This document shows positions 1-9,108 of a stretch of 64,000 bases of DNA, in pieces. Numbering within the stretch: position 1 is the first letter of the stretch; each line of letters starts with the position of its first letter. Under the pieces are notes generated by a model. It saw nothing but the letters and a program-made list of their open reading frames with translations, did no database searches and was not told where the DNA came from. Source of the stretch: JAPPHA01 sp963664045 (lineage in GTDB: Bacteria > Pseudomonadota > Alphaproteobacteria > Rhodobacterales > Rhodobacteraceae); the NCBI GenBank assembly GCA_963664045.2, contig CAXXGT010000014.1, forward strand, positions 248,001-312,000, written 5' to 3'. The translations under genes were made by a program, and so were the position numbers.

Positions 1-92
1 CACGTGGCCCAAGCGGAACTCGTTACGGCTGCTTCCTTCCGGACCTGACCGGGTTGGCGAGGCGCCTGCCCACACAACCTCTCGGACCAGAT
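1..92 (-). ncRNA. ffs: 4.5S signal recognition particle RNA, 3' end cut by window edge
   Basis: Read on the minus strand, the segment contains the hallmark apical SRP RNA loop GGTCAGGTCCGGAAGGAAGC (about 60-41), including the GGAA tetraloop that binds Ffh. It is followed by the GCAGCC/GTAACGAG side and preceded by GTTGTGTGGGCAGG, the usual ascending strand. The molecule scaffolds Ffh for co-translational targeting of inner-membrane proteins. The 5' end is estimated from where the conserved stem begins. The 3' end appears to run off the start of the window. Identification is secure; exact ends are not. Confidence 0.9.
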
Positions 93-161
93 GACTAGAG
101 GCTTGCGGGAGCCAAGGCAAGAACCAATACTGGGGACCGATCTTTCAGGAGTTTTCAGCCA

Positions 162-1145
162 ATGAAAATCTCGACCACACCGGCATTCACCGGTGGCCGC
201 CTGCCGAGAAACGACGCCTTGAGAAACGATCATGACGCGGTCGCCGCCTCGTGGTCCAACGGTCAAGCCAGGGCGACTCCGATTTGGCGATCGAGAAGCC
301 TGCTGGAACTGAACCCCGGAAGAGAATATGCACGCCTTGTCTGGCTTCCAACCGGCCACCCGATTTTCGGAGGCCCCGCCGAACATCCGATTCTGGTCGG
401 CCAGATCAACGCCACGTGCCATTTTTCCGTCGACATTTCTGCCCGGGAAGATCTTTCCCCCCAGGCTTCAGACCCGGCCGATTCCCGTTACCCGATCGAA
501 GCTGGCGTGTTTGGCCACGGGTCCCTGGATGCCAATCACAGGTTCACCGATCTTCGGTCCGCTATGTGCCTTCTCGAGAGTCTTGATGCGGAAGCCGCCG
601 CGGTCTCGCGTGCACTTTCGAGCTGGCACCGATCACACAGTTTCTGCTCTGCCTGCGGCAAGCCCAGTACGCCTGCCGCAGCGGGATGGCAGCGCCGATG
701 TGCCACCTGCCAGCGAATCCACTTTCCGAGAACCGACCCCGTTGTCATCATGCTCGTCACTCGTGGCAACAGCTTGCTGATCGGTCGCTCACCGCAGTGG
801 CCGCAAAAAATGTACTCGCTTCTTGCCGGCTACATGGAACCCGGCGAGACGATCGAGCAGGCAGTGCGACGGGAATCCTGCGAGGAAGCGGGCGTGATTG
901 TGGGCCGCGTGCGCTATCTCGCGTCACAACCTTGGCCGTTCCCGGCATCGCTCATGATCGGATGTTGGGCAGAAGCGCTCACGTCCGAACTCACCGTCGA
1001 TCCGGCTGAGTTGGCGGACGCACGATGGATCAGCCGCGAAGAACTGGCCCAAGTCTTTGATGGTCAGTCGGGCGCGATCTCTCCTCCACGCCCGGGCTCG
1101 ATCGCTCAATTCCTCATGCTCCAGTGGCTGTCGGGAAAAATCTGA
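162..1145 (+). CDS. nudC: NAD+ diphosphatase / NADH pyrophosphatase (Nudix)
   Basis: 327 residues. The protein hydrolyses NAD(H) to NMN(H) plus AMP; in bacteria this family also removes NAD caps from RNA. Visible features: an N-terminal NudC domain; a zinc ribbon with Cys162/Cys165 and Cys180/Cys183; a Nudix box at about 223-245 matching GX5EX7REXXEEXG; and the NudC-specific SQPWPFPxS motif at 255-263, which separates this family from other Nudix proteins. The ATG is preceded by CAGGAG at a suitable distance. Its length is slightly above the enteric form because of a longer N-terminal part, as is usual in alphaproteobacteria. It runs toward pheA (convergent). Confidence 0.95.
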   Translation: MKISTTPAFTGGRLPRNDALRNDHDAVAASWSNGQARATPIWRSRSLLELNPGREYARLVWLPTGHPIFGGPAEHPILVGQINATCHFSVDISAREDLSPQASDPADSRYPIEAGVFGHGSLDANHRFTDLRSAMCLLESLDAEAAAVSRALSSWHRSHSFCSACGKPSTPAAAGWQRRCATCQRIHFPRTDPVVIMLVTRGNSLLIGRSPQWPQKMYSLLAGYMEPGETIEQAVRRESCEEAGVIVGRVRYLASQPWPFPASLMIGCWAEALTSELTVDPAELADARWISREELAQVFDGQSGAISPPRPGSIAQFLMLQWLSGKI

Positions 1146-1223
1146 ATCGCATGGTTTTCTGAACGCGGGCGAGTACGGTCCAATTCCTGAACCCGATCCC
1201 AAATTCGTGGCGGCAAGGAATGC

Positions 1224-2069
1224 CTACCTGCGCAGCTCGGTCGGGTAGACCCCAAGCACTTTCATGTGCGAGGTGAAGTATCTCAACTCCTCAAGAGCAC
1301 GGGCAAGTTGCGGTTCTTCCGGATGTCCGACCACGTCGGCATAGAACTGGGTCGCCGTGAAAGACCCATCGATCATGTAGCTTTCAAGCTTGACCATGTT
1401 GACCCCGTTTGTCGCGAACCCCCCGAGCGCCTTGTAAAGAGCCGCCGGAAGATTTCGGACCGTAAAGACGAAGGTCGTCAAAACGGTACCTTCTTCCGGT
1501 GCGCTTTGATAGGGTTCGCGCGCCATCAGCAGAAAACGGGTCGTGTTGTGCTCGCGGTCCTCGACGTTTCGAACGAGAATGTCGAGCCCGTAGATTTCCC
1601 CGGCGAGGTCTGAAGCGAGAGCAGCGGTTTCCCGGCTGTTCTCGGCCAGAACAAGTTCGGCTGATCCGGCCGTGTCGGCAGCGGGAACCGGCTTTATTTC
1701 GTTTCGAATCAGAAAGTCCCGACACTGTCCAAGAAGGACGCTGTGGCTGTACGCCATGCGGACATCGGACAGCCGGGAACCCTTGACGCCGAGCAGGTTG
1801 ATATTGACCCGGAGAAAGTGCTCACCGACGATGTGAAGCCCGGATTCAGGAAGCAGCCGATGGATGTCGGCAACACGTCCGTAGGTCGAGTTCTCTACCG
1901 GCAACATCGCGAGGTCCGCCTTGTGATCGACCACGGCCGCGATCGCCCCTTCAAAGGTATTGCATCCGACGGCATCGATTCCCTCGCCCAACTCCAGGCA
2001 GGCCTTGTGGGAATACGCCCCGGGAACACCCTGGTAGGCGATTGCATTCAGCTTTGGCATGTGCTCCAT
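1224..2069 (-). CDS. pheA: prephenate dehydratase with ACT domain
   Basis: 281 residues. It converts prephenate to phenylpyruvate in phenylalanine synthesis. The periplasmic-binding-protein-like catalytic domain spans about 6-185 and carries the TTRF catalytic motif at 176-179. A C-terminal ACT regulatory domain (about 198-275) includes KLESY, the usual counterpart of the Phe-binding ESRP motif. There is no chorismate mutase domain, so this is the monofunctional type. The start ATG at 2069 has a strong Shine-Dalgarno GAGGAGG four bases upstream; an internal ATG at 2060 is less well placed. It is divergent from the cytochrome c gene, with which it shares a short upstream region. Confidence 0.95.
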   Translation of the reverse strand: MEHMPKLNAIAYQGVPGAYSHKACLELGEGIDAVGCNTFEGAIAAVVDHKADLAMLPVENSTYGRVADIHRLLPESGLHIVGEHFLRVNINLLGVKGSRLSDVRMAYSHSVLLGQCRDFLIRNEIKPVPAADTAGSAELVLAENSRETAALASDLAGEIYGLDILVRNVEDREHNTTRFLLMAREPYQSAPEEGTVLTTFVFTVRNLPAALYKALGGFATNGVNMVKLESYMIDGSFTATQFYADVVGHPEEPQLARALEELRYFTSHMKVLGVYPTELRR

Positions 2070-2205
2070 GCGGCCTCCTCAAAAACGTACGTGCGAACCA
2101 AGTTCGCGGTTTCTACTCCTTGCAAGCCATAAGCGAAAGACGGTAGAAGACCGCTGCCGGAATCTCCGGGTACGTCAAAGAACCACCGTCAAGGTATGTC
2201 TTGCC

Positions 2206-2724
2206 ATGGATACAATGGATCTGACCAAGATCTTCGGTGCCTTGTGCGGCTCGCTTCTCTTCCTTTTGCTGGTCAGCTGGGCCAGCGGGGCGATCTACGA
2301 ACCCGGCGGTGGCCATGGCGAAGGCAGCTATGAAGCGGCGTACGTCATCGAGGTCGAGGAAGAAGAAACCGTCGCCGTCGACGCGGACGGGCCGGATTTG
2401 CTCGAACTGATTGCGGCAGCCGATGTGGGACGTGGCAAGAGAGTGTTCACGAAGTGCAAGGCGTGCCACAAGCTTGAAGAAGGCGGCGTCAGTACAGGCC
2501 CGCATTTGTACAATGTCATCGGCAGGCCGGTCGCAAGCGTTGGCGAATTCGCTTACTCGGGAACACTCCAGGCGTTGAGCGGGGAATGGGGATACGAGGA
2601 ACTCGACAAATTCCTGACGAGACCTTCCGATTTTGCTCCTGGAACCAACATGAGTTTCGTGGGTCTCAAGAAACCCAAGGATCGGGCCAACGTTATCGCG
2701 TATCTCGAGAGCCTGAGGCAGTAG
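2206..2724 (+). CDS. membrane-anchored class I cytochrome c (CycM-like)
   Basis: 172 residues from the ATG at 2206. An upstream in-frame extension to 2059 overlaps the pheA start and is unlikely to be translated. One uncleaved N-terminal membrane anchor (about 8-28) is followed by an acidic linker and a c-type domain. That domain has the haem-binding CKACH at 84-88 and the axial Met149 in GTNM, followed by the usual C-terminal helix. The arrangement matches alphaproteobacterial membrane cytochrome c-552/CycM, which passes electrons from the bc1 complex to terminal oxidases at the periplasmic face. The divergent pheA neighbour is also common around cycM in alphaproteobacteria. Confidence 0.9.
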   Translation: MDTMDLTKIFGALCGSLLFLLLVSWASGAIYEPGGGHGEGSYEAAYVIEVEEEETVAVDADGPDLLELIAAADVGRGKRVFTKCKACHKLEEGGVSTGPHLYNVIGRPVASVGEFAYSGTLQALSGEWGYEELDKFLTRPSDFAPGTNMSFVGLKKPKDRANVIAYLESLRQ

Positions 2725-3060
2725 CGGCCAGTCTATCGCGGCCCTGACGGCTTCATTGCCGTCGTCTGTACTCCTTCCCAGGATTCAGCCACGAGTGCGG
2801 CGTATCGAATTCCGGCTGACGAAAAGGTCGGCCGCTTCTTTTGGATGATTCAGCCGGACATTCCCCGGACTTGCGGGTATTGGGAAGCTGCGGCGAACGG
2901 TTCTGCGCAGTGCCGCCCACAGGCGGACACCCGTCGACGCAATTGACCGCGTCGCGGCCCCGTCTCGGAAGAACGATCCGCGAGCGGCCTGTCTTGCCGC
3001 GTTACAAGTCTGTATTTCCTGAAATAACGATTGATTGTCCCGAATTGACCAAACTGCGCG
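2725..3060. other. intergenic region, no gene seen
   Basis: About 335 bases between the cytochrome c stop and the candidate yej promoter. Only short open frames without recognisable similarity or ribosome-binding sites occur. No clear terminator hairpin was found. Confidence 0.6.
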
Positions 3061-3089
3061 TTGATCCTTTTCGGTTAAATGACTAGCAT
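3061..3089 (+). promoter_or_regulatory. candidate sigma-70-type promoter for the yej operon
   Basis: TTGATC at 3061-3066 and TAGCAT at 3084-3089 are separated by 17 bases. Each matches the consensus in four of six positions, and the pair lies about 110 bases upstream of yejA. Found by eye only; weak evidence. Confidence 0.3.
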
Positions 3090-3197
3090 CTTCGGGCAGG
3101 CTCGACGGGTCGAAAATTCATTACCGGACAAAAAGGATGGCAAGTCATGGTCAGGGTACGAAGGTCCCAGGTGAAGTTACAATTGGCAGGAGAAGCC

Positions 3198-5084
3198 ATG
3201 CGACGTGGGGGAGCCGGACATGGGAAACGCGCCAAAATGCCGAACCCGGCCATCCGCCTTGGCTCGATCGCCGGAGTCGTACTTGCTCTCGCCACGACCG
3301 CAGTCACAACTGCGGAAGAGGTTGTGATCAAGTCACACGGAATATCGACATTCGGTGAACTCAAGTACGAGGAAGGATTCCCCCACCTCGATTACGTCAA
3401 CCCGGACGCCCCGGTAGGAGGAACATTTTCGACATGGGGTTTCGGGACGTTCGACAGCCTCAGCCCCTACATTCTCAAGGGGCAGGCGGCACCATTGTCC
3501 TCGGTTTTCTTTGAATCTCTGATGACCGGGACGGCAGACGAACCCGACTCCCTATACGGGTTGCTTGCCGAGAGCATCGAGTACCCCGAGAGCCGTCAAT
3601 GGGCGATCTTCAACCTTCGCCCGGAGGCGAAGTTTTCCGACGGAACCCCGGTGACGGCCGAAGACGTCGTCTTTTCCTTCAATGTCCTCATCGAAAAGGG
3701 CCGACCGATCTACAAGACGACGTTCAGCGATTTCGAGAAGATCGAAGCGCTGGGTCCGTTGAGAGTCAAGTTCACCTTCAAGGAAGGGGTCAACACGCGC
3801 GAACTTCCCCAGGCAGCGGCCGGGCTTCCCGTATTCTCGAAGGCCTATTACGCGGATCGGGACTTTGCGGAAAGCACGCTTGATCCTCCGTTGGGGTCCA
3901 GCCGGTACGTCCTCGATCGGGTGACTCCCGGGAAGACTGTCGTCTACAAGCGCAGGGACGATTACTGGGGCAAGGACCTCAACATCAATATCGGCCGCGA
4001 GAACTTCGAATACATTCGCGTCGAGATGTTTGCCGACTACACGTCCGCGTTCGAAGCCTTCAAGGGAGGCGTCTACCATTTCAGGGAAGAGTTCTTTTCC
4101 AAGCTCTGGGCGACGTCGTACGACTTCCCGGCGATTGATAAAGGCTGGGTTGTTCGCGCAACCCTCCCCGATGGCCGCCCATCCGGAACACAGGGATTCT
4201 GGCTCAACACACGCCGGGGGAAGCTCAAGGATCCGCAGGTGCGGGAAGCGCTCGGACTCATGTTCAACTTCGAGTGGTCGAACAAGACGCTTTTCTACGG
4301 CCTGTATGACCGGACGGACAGTTTCTGGGAGAACTCGCACCTTCAGGCCGACGGAATGCCCCCCGAAGACGAACTGGCAATTCTCGAACCGCTACGTGAA
4401 CACCTTCCCGAGTCGGTCTTTACCGAACCGGCGTGGACCCCTCATGTGTCCAGGCCTGATCAGTTGGACCGGTCCGCGGTGCGCAAGGCCGGCAAACTCC
4501 TCGACGAGGCCGGCTGGACACTCCAGGACGGCATTCGCAAGAACTCGGCCGGCGAGGTCCTCGGCATAACGGTTCTCAATGACTCTCCGTCCTTCGAGAG
4601 AATCATCAACCCGTGGATAGAGAATCTCAAGAAACTGGGTGTGGACGCCGAACACCGAATGGTCGACGCGGCACAGGCAACCGAACTGACCAAGGTATTC
4701 GACTTTGACGTCACGGTTGCCCGTTTCGTCATGTCATTGACGCCAGGAATCGAGTTGCGGTCGATATTCAGCAGTGAGTCCGCCGTCACAGAGGACTCAT
4801 CGAACCTCTCCGGAGTTGCCAACCCCGCGATCGACGCTCTACTTGATGCCATCGAAGGCGCCAAGGACCGGGAATCGCTCAATTCCGCAGTTCGTGCGCT
4901 CGACCGAAGTCTCCGTGCGATGCACATCTGGATTCCCCAGTGGTACAAGGGTTCGCACAACCTTGCGTATTTCGACTACTACGAACATCCCGAAACCCTG
5001 CCGCCCTATGCGCTCGGTGAAGCGGATTTCTGGTGGTACAACGCCGAAAAGGCCGAAAAACTGAAGGCTGACGGCGCGCTCTGA
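3198..5084 (+). CDS. yejA: periplasmic substrate-binding protein, family 5 (YejA-like peptide importer)
   Basis: 628 residues from the ATG at 3198, chosen because AGGAG sits six bases upstream; an in-frame ATG at 3147 is possible. A signal peptide (basic start, then hydrophobic LGSIAGVVLALATTAVTTA) is followed by the family-5 solute-binding fold. The region beginning GISTFGELKY and HLDYVNPDAP is typical of YejA, as is a size of about 620 residues. YejA binds peptides in the periplasm for the YejBEF permease; in enterics this system imports microcin C and other peptides. It is the first gene of a four-gene operon whose remaining members follow with gaps or overlaps of a few bases. Confidence 0.92.
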   Translation: MRRGGAGHGKRAKMPNPAIRLGSIAGVVLALATTAVTTAEEVVIKSHGISTFGELKYEEGFPHLDYVNPDAPVGGTFSTWGFGTFDSLSPYILKGQAAPLSSVFFESLMTGTADEPDSLYGLLAESIEYPESRQWAIFNLRPEAKFSDGTPVTAEDVVFSFNVLIEKGRPIYKTTFSDFEKIEALGPLRVKFTFKEGVNTRELPQAAAGLPVFSKAYYADRDFAESTLDPPLGSSRYVLDRVTPGKTVVYKRRDDYWGKDLNINIGRENFEYIRVEMFADYTSAFEAFKGGVYHFREEFFSKLWATSYDFPAIDKGWVVRATLPDGRPSGTQGFWLNTRRGKLKDPQVREALGLMFNFEWSNKTLFYGLYDRTDSFWENSHLQADGMPPEDELAILEPLREHLPESVFTEPAWTPHVSRPDQLDRSAVRKAGKLLDEAGWTLQDGIRKNSAGEVLGITVLNDSPSFERIINPWIENLKKLGVDAEHRMVDAAQATELTKVFDFDVTVARFVMSLTPGIELRSIFSSESAVTEDSSNLSGVANPAIDALLDAIEGAKDRESLNSAVRALDRSLRAMHIWIPQWYKGSHNLAYFDYYEHPETLPPYALGEADFWWYNAEKAEKLKADGAL

Positions 5085-5088
5085 CAGG

Positions 5089-6165
5089 ATGGGCTCATAT
5101 GTCCTGAGGCGGCTATTCCTCATGATCCCGACCCTTTTCGGGATCATGGTCATCAATTTTGTTCTGGTACAGTTCCTCCCCGGAGGACCGATCGAGCAGA
5201 TCCTTTCGCAGCTGGAAGAGGAAACGTCAGCAACCGCCAGGATTGCCGGCGGTAGTTTCGAGGCCGGAGGTCGCGAAGACTCCGGTTATCAGGGCGCCCG
5301 AGGGCTGCCTGAAGACTTCATCAAGGATCTCGAAAAACAGTTCGGTTTCGACAAACCTCCGGTGGAACGGTTCTTCCTCATGTTGTGGAACTACCTGAGG
5401 TTCGATTTCGGTGAGAGCTACTTCCGGTCCATCACGGTTTTCGACCTTGTTCTCGAGAAGATGCCCGTTTCCATATCCCTCGGCCTCTGGTCGACGCTGC
5501 TTTCCTATCTTGTCTCGATTCCCCTTGGCATTCGGAAAGCGGTTCGGGACGGAACGCGCTTCGACACCTGGACGTCCGGTGCCATCATCTTCGCCTACGC
5601 AATTCCGGGGTTCCTGTTTGCCATCCTTCTGCTGGTCTTGCTCGCGGGCGGCTCCTACTATCAGATTTTTCCCCTACGCGGCCTGACATCCGACAACTTT
5701 TCCGAGCTTTCGCTGATCGGCAAGGTCGCCGACTACTTCTGGCACATCACGTTGCCGGTCGTCGCCTCGACGATCAGCGCCTTTGCCACGCTCACTCTTC
5801 TGACCAAGAACAGTTTTCTCGAAGAGATCAGGAAGCAGTACGTCATGACTGCTCGAGCAAAGGGGCTGACAGACGGCAGGGTGCTGTACGGCCATGTCTT
5901 CCGCAACGCGATGCTGATCATCATCTCCGGTTTTCCTGCGCTGTTCATAGGGATATTCTTTTCCGGATCACTGATCATCGAAATCGTGTTCTCGCTCGAC
6001 GGCCTCGGCCGCCTCGGTTTCGAGGCCGCCGTCAACCGGGATTATCCGGTTCTCTTCGCGACTCTTTATGTCTTTGGCCTGATCGGTTTGCTGGTTAACC
6101 TCCTTTCCGACCTGACCTATGTCTGGGTCGATCCGCGGATCGACTTTGAGACCAGGGAAACCTGA
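5089..6165 (+). CDS. yejB: peptide ABC transporter permease YejB
   Basis: 358 residues. An inner-membrane permease of the DppB/OppB family with the characteristic N-terminal helix (LRRLFLMIPTLFGIMVINF) and about six membrane segments. The conserved cytoplasmic coupling loop contains TARAKGL. The YejB-specific insertion between the first helix and the permease core (about 35-75) is present. It starts four bases after the yejA stop and ends two bases before yejE, so the genes are co-transcribed. It forms the channel with YejE. Confidence 0.93.
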   Translation: MGSYVLRRLFLMIPTLFGIMVINFVLVQFLPGGPIEQILSQLEEETSATARIAGGSFEAGGREDSGYQGARGLPEDFIKDLEKQFGFDKPPVERFFLMLWNYLRFDFGESYFRSITVFDLVLEKMPVSISLGLWSTLLSYLVSIPLGIRKAVRDGTRFDTWTSGAIIFAYAIPGFLFAILLLVLLAGGSYYQIFPLRGLTSDNFSELSLIGKVADYFWHITLPVVASTISAFATLTLLTKNSFLEEIRKQYVMTARAKGLTDGRVLYGHVFRNAMLIIISGFPALFIGIFFSGSLIIEIVFSLDGLGRLGFEAAVNRDYPVLFATLYVFGLIGLLVNLLSDLTYVWVDPRIDFETRET

Positions 6166-6167
6166 GA

Positions 6168-7280
6168 ATGGGCCTGCTCAACACACCGCTTGCCCGGCGC
6201 AGATGGCAGAATTTCCGTTCCAACCGCCGCGCCTTCTGGTCTCTCTGGGTATTCGGGATCATCTTCGCTGTCTGCCTGTTCGCGGAGATCTTCGCCAACG
6301 ACCGGCCATTGCTCGTCTCGTATCGAGGAGACTTCTACACGCCATCCTTCAAATTCTATGCGGAAACCGATTTCGGCGGGGAGTTCGAGACCGAGGCCGA
6401 ATACCCTTCACCCGAGGTCAAGTGCCTGATCAAGACTGGCGGGATGGACCAGTGCCTCGACGACCCGGACGAAACGTTGCTCGATGCCGAGGACGGATTC
6501 GTTGGCGGCAAGGTGGTCGATTCGGGCTGGATCCTCTGGCCGCCCATTCCCTACAGTTTCAACACCATCAATTACGACGTGGAAACGGCGCCATCGCCCC
6601 CCGACGACAACCATATTCTTGGAACCGATGACCAAACCCGGGACGTGGTTGCACGCATCATCTATGGATTTCGCATATCGACCTTGTTTGCCTTCGTCGT
6701 CGTCGTCGTATCGTCGGTTGCCGGAATCATCGCGGGCGCCTCGATGGGTTACTTTGGCGGTTGGGTGGATCTCCTGTTTCAACGGATCGTCGAGATTTGG
6801 GCCAACATTCCGAGCCTGTACATCATCATCATCGTGTCTGCCCTCTTCACGATGAACTTCACGCTCCTGACACTGCTGATCGCCCTGTTCAGCTGGACAT
6901 CTCTTGTCGGCGTCGTCCGCGCCGAGTTTCTCCGGGCGCGTAACTTCGAATACACCAGGGCGGCCCGGGCGCTGGGGGTCAACGACTGGACCATCATGTT
7001 TCGCCATCTGCTGCCAAACGCGATGGTCGCAACCCTGACCTTGCTGCCATTTCTCGTGACGGGAGCAATTGGAGGTCTCGCATCGCTTGATTTTCTCGGG
7101 TTCGGCCTGCCGCCTTCCTACCCGTCGCTCGGCGAACTGGCCTTGCAAGCCAAACAGAACCTGCAGGCGCCATGGCTTGGGTTCGCGGCATTTTTCACCT
7201 TTGCAATCATGCTGTCATTGCTGGTCTTTATCTTCGAGGGCGTACGGGACGCATTCGATCCAAGAAAGACGTTCGAGTGA
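6168..7280 (+). CDS. yejE: peptide ABC transporter permease YejE
   Basis: 370 residues. The DppC/OppC-type permease partner of YejB. An N-terminal membrane helix is followed by a large periplasmic loop (about 45-150, including the cysteine-containing stretch around CLIKTGGMDQC) as in YejE. Five further helices follow, with the coupling loop RAARALGV. Its stop overlaps the GTG start of yejF (GTGA), indicating translational coupling. Confidence 0.93.
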   Translation: MGLLNTPLARRRWQNFRSNRRAFWSLWVFGIIFAVCLFAEIFANDRPLLVSYRGDFYTPSFKFYAETDFGGEFETEAEYPSPEVKCLIKTGGMDQCLDDPDETLLDAEDGFVGGKVVDSGWILWPPIPYSFNTINYDVETAPSPPDDNHILGTDDQTRDVVARIIYGFRISTLFAFVVVVVSSVAGIIAGASMGYFGGWVDLLFQRIVEIWANIPSLYIIIIVSALFTMNFTLLTLLIALFSWTSLVGVVRAEFLRARNFEYTRAARALGVNDWTIMFRHLLPNAMVATLTLLPFLVTGAIGGLASLDFLGFGLPPSYPSLGELALQAKQNLQAPWLGFAAFFTFAIMLSLLVFIFEGVRDAFDPRKTFE

Positions 7281-8881
7281 GCGCACCCATTCTTTCGGTC
7301 AGTGACCTGTCCGTTCGTTTCGGGCAGAACGCGCCGGTCGTTGACAGGGTATCGTTCGACATTTTCCCCGGCGAAACCCTGGCAATTGTCGGCGAGAGCG
7401 GCTCCGGCAAGTCCGTGACTGCGCTGTCAACGGTCGGCCTTCTTCCCGAAAACGCCTTCCGATCAGGCGCGGTGACCTTTCGCGAGACTGATCTGATTGC
7501 CGCCGATGAGCGAACGCTGCGCCGGATCCGCGGAAATGCGATCAGTTTCATTTTCCAGGAACCGATGACGTCGCTCAATCCTCTTCACACCATCAGCCGG
7601 CAGATTGGCGAGAGCCTTGCCGTGCATCAGGGTCTCACCGGAAAGAGCGCTCGTGACCGGATCGTGACCTTGCTGAACCGGGTTGGCATCCAGGATCCTG
7701 AAAGTCGCCTTAACGACTACCCGCACCAACTCTCTGGAGGGCAGCGTCAACGCGTCATGATCGCCATGTCACTGGCGAACCAGCCTGCACTCCTGATTGC
7801 CGATGAACCGACGACTGCACTTGATGTGACGATACAGGCGCAGATTCTCGACCTCCTTGCAGAGGTTCAGAAATCCGAGCACATGAGTCTCCTCTTCATC
7901 ACCCATGACCTGACGATCGTCGAGAAATTTTCCGACCGTGTCTGTGTCATGCAGGCGGGCCGCATCGTGGAACAGGGTGAGACACGGAAGATCTTCGGAC
8001 GACCGGAACACCCGTATACGCAACAGCTTCTCTCGGCAGAGCCCACCGGATCACCGCTGCCCGTAGCGCCCAACGCAAAAACGATCGTGACGACTGAAAG
8101 TCTTCGCGTTTGGTTTCCGGTAGCGCGCGGCCTGTTGAAAAGAACCGTGGGTTACATAAAGGCGGTGAACGGCGCGACGATCAGAATACGCGCAGGGGAG
8201 ACGATCGGCGTTGTCGGGGAAAGCGGGTCGGGAAAGACAACGCTGGCACTCGCAATCATGCGGCTGATTTCTTCGGACGGGCCGGTGACACTTGCAGGCC
8301 GAAACATCCAGGGGCTGCGCAACAAGACCCTCAGACCGCTGCGGGCCGAAATGCAGATCGTGTTCCAGGACCCGTATGGGTCTCTCAGCCCGAGGATGAC
8401 GATCCGGCAAATCGTTTCCGAAGGGCTCCTGGTTCACGGTTCATGGAGCGACGGCGAGATCGAAAGGAAGGTTTTGGAGATACTGCAGGAGGTCGGTCTC
8501 GATCCGTCCATGGCCGATCGCTATCCACACGAATTCTCCGGAGGACAAAGGCAACGCATCGCGGTTGCACGCGCCATGGTTCTTCGACCCAGCCTGGTGG
8601 TTCTCGACGAGCCAACTTCTGCGCTCGACCGCACGGTCCAGGTTCAGATCATCGAGCTGCTTCGGGACTTACAGCGGAAATACGGTATCGCCTACCTGTT
8701 CATCAGCCATGATCTGAAGGTCGTTCGCTCACTCAGCCATCGGGTCCTGGTCATGTACCGCGGCGATGTCGTCGAGGCTGGCTCCGTCGACAAGATCTTT
8801 GATCACCCGGAAACCGACTATACGAAGTCGCTCATGGCGGCAGCAATTGATCTGCGCGTTGAAGCCGGCGCGTCCGAATAA
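7277..8881 (+). CDS. yejF: peptide ABC transporter, tandem ATP-binding protein YejF
   Basis: 534 residues from the GTG at 7277, which overlaps the yejE stop. The longer open frame back to 7172 lies inside yejE and gives non-homologous sequence. Two complete ABC domains are fused. Each has Walker A GESGSGKS, a signature (LSGGQRQR and FSGGQRQR) and Walker B (LLIADEPT and LVVLDEPT). Oligopeptide-type C-terminal extensions follow each domain. The fused double ATPase is the YejF arrangement, unlike the separate DppD/DppF, and powers the YejBE channel. Confidence 0.93.
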   Translation: MSAPILSVSDLSVRFGQNAPVVDRVSFDIFPGETLAIVGESGSGKSVTALSTVGLLPENAFRSGAVTFRETDLIAADERTLRRIRGNAISFIFQEPMTSLNPLHTISRQIGESLAVHQGLTGKSARDRIVTLLNRVGIQDPESRLNDYPHQLSGGQRQRVMIAMSLANQPALLIADEPTTALDVTIQAQILDLLAEVQKSEHMSLLFITHDLTIVEKFSDRVCVMQAGRIVEQGETRKIFGRPEHPYTQQLLSAEPTGSPLPVAPNAKTIVTTESLRVWFPVARGLLKRTVGYIKAVNGATIRIRAGETIGVVGESGSGKTTLALAIMRLISSDGPVTLAGRNIQGLRNKTLRPLRAEMQIVFQDPYGSLSPRMTIRQIVSEGLLVHGSWSDGEIERKVLEILQEVGLDPSMADRYPHEFSGGQRQRIAVARAMVLRPSLVVLDEPTSALDRTVQVQIIELLRDLQRKYGIAYLFISHDLKVVRSLSHRVLVMYRGDVVEAGSVDKIFDHPETDYTKSLMAAAIDLRVEAGASE

Positions 8882-9013
8882 GAGCCGTCCTGCGGCCTGA
8901 CTCACCGGCTTGCCTGCTCAATTCGCCGTCTTCCAGGTCCGCGCCGAAAGGCCTCGCTCCGGAAACGCTCGTTCGCCCCCGGGACGGCTGTTTCCGTTTC
9001 AATCCTGCCCGGG

Positions 9014-9041
9014 AACCGGTAGCGGGTACCGGCTACTGGTT
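9014..9041. terminator. hairpin between convergent operons
   Basis: AACCGGTAGC at 9014-9023 pairs with GCTACTGGTT at 9032-9041 (ten pairs, one G-T), with loop GGGTACCG. It lies between the convergent yejF and M20 hydrolase genes. No T-tract follows on either strand, so termination is only suggested. Confidence 0.3.
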
Positions 9042-9108
9042 CACGGGTAATGAATTCCGCATCGGTCAATCGACCGCCAGAGCGTCACGCCAAGCCTCCT
9101 AGACCGTA

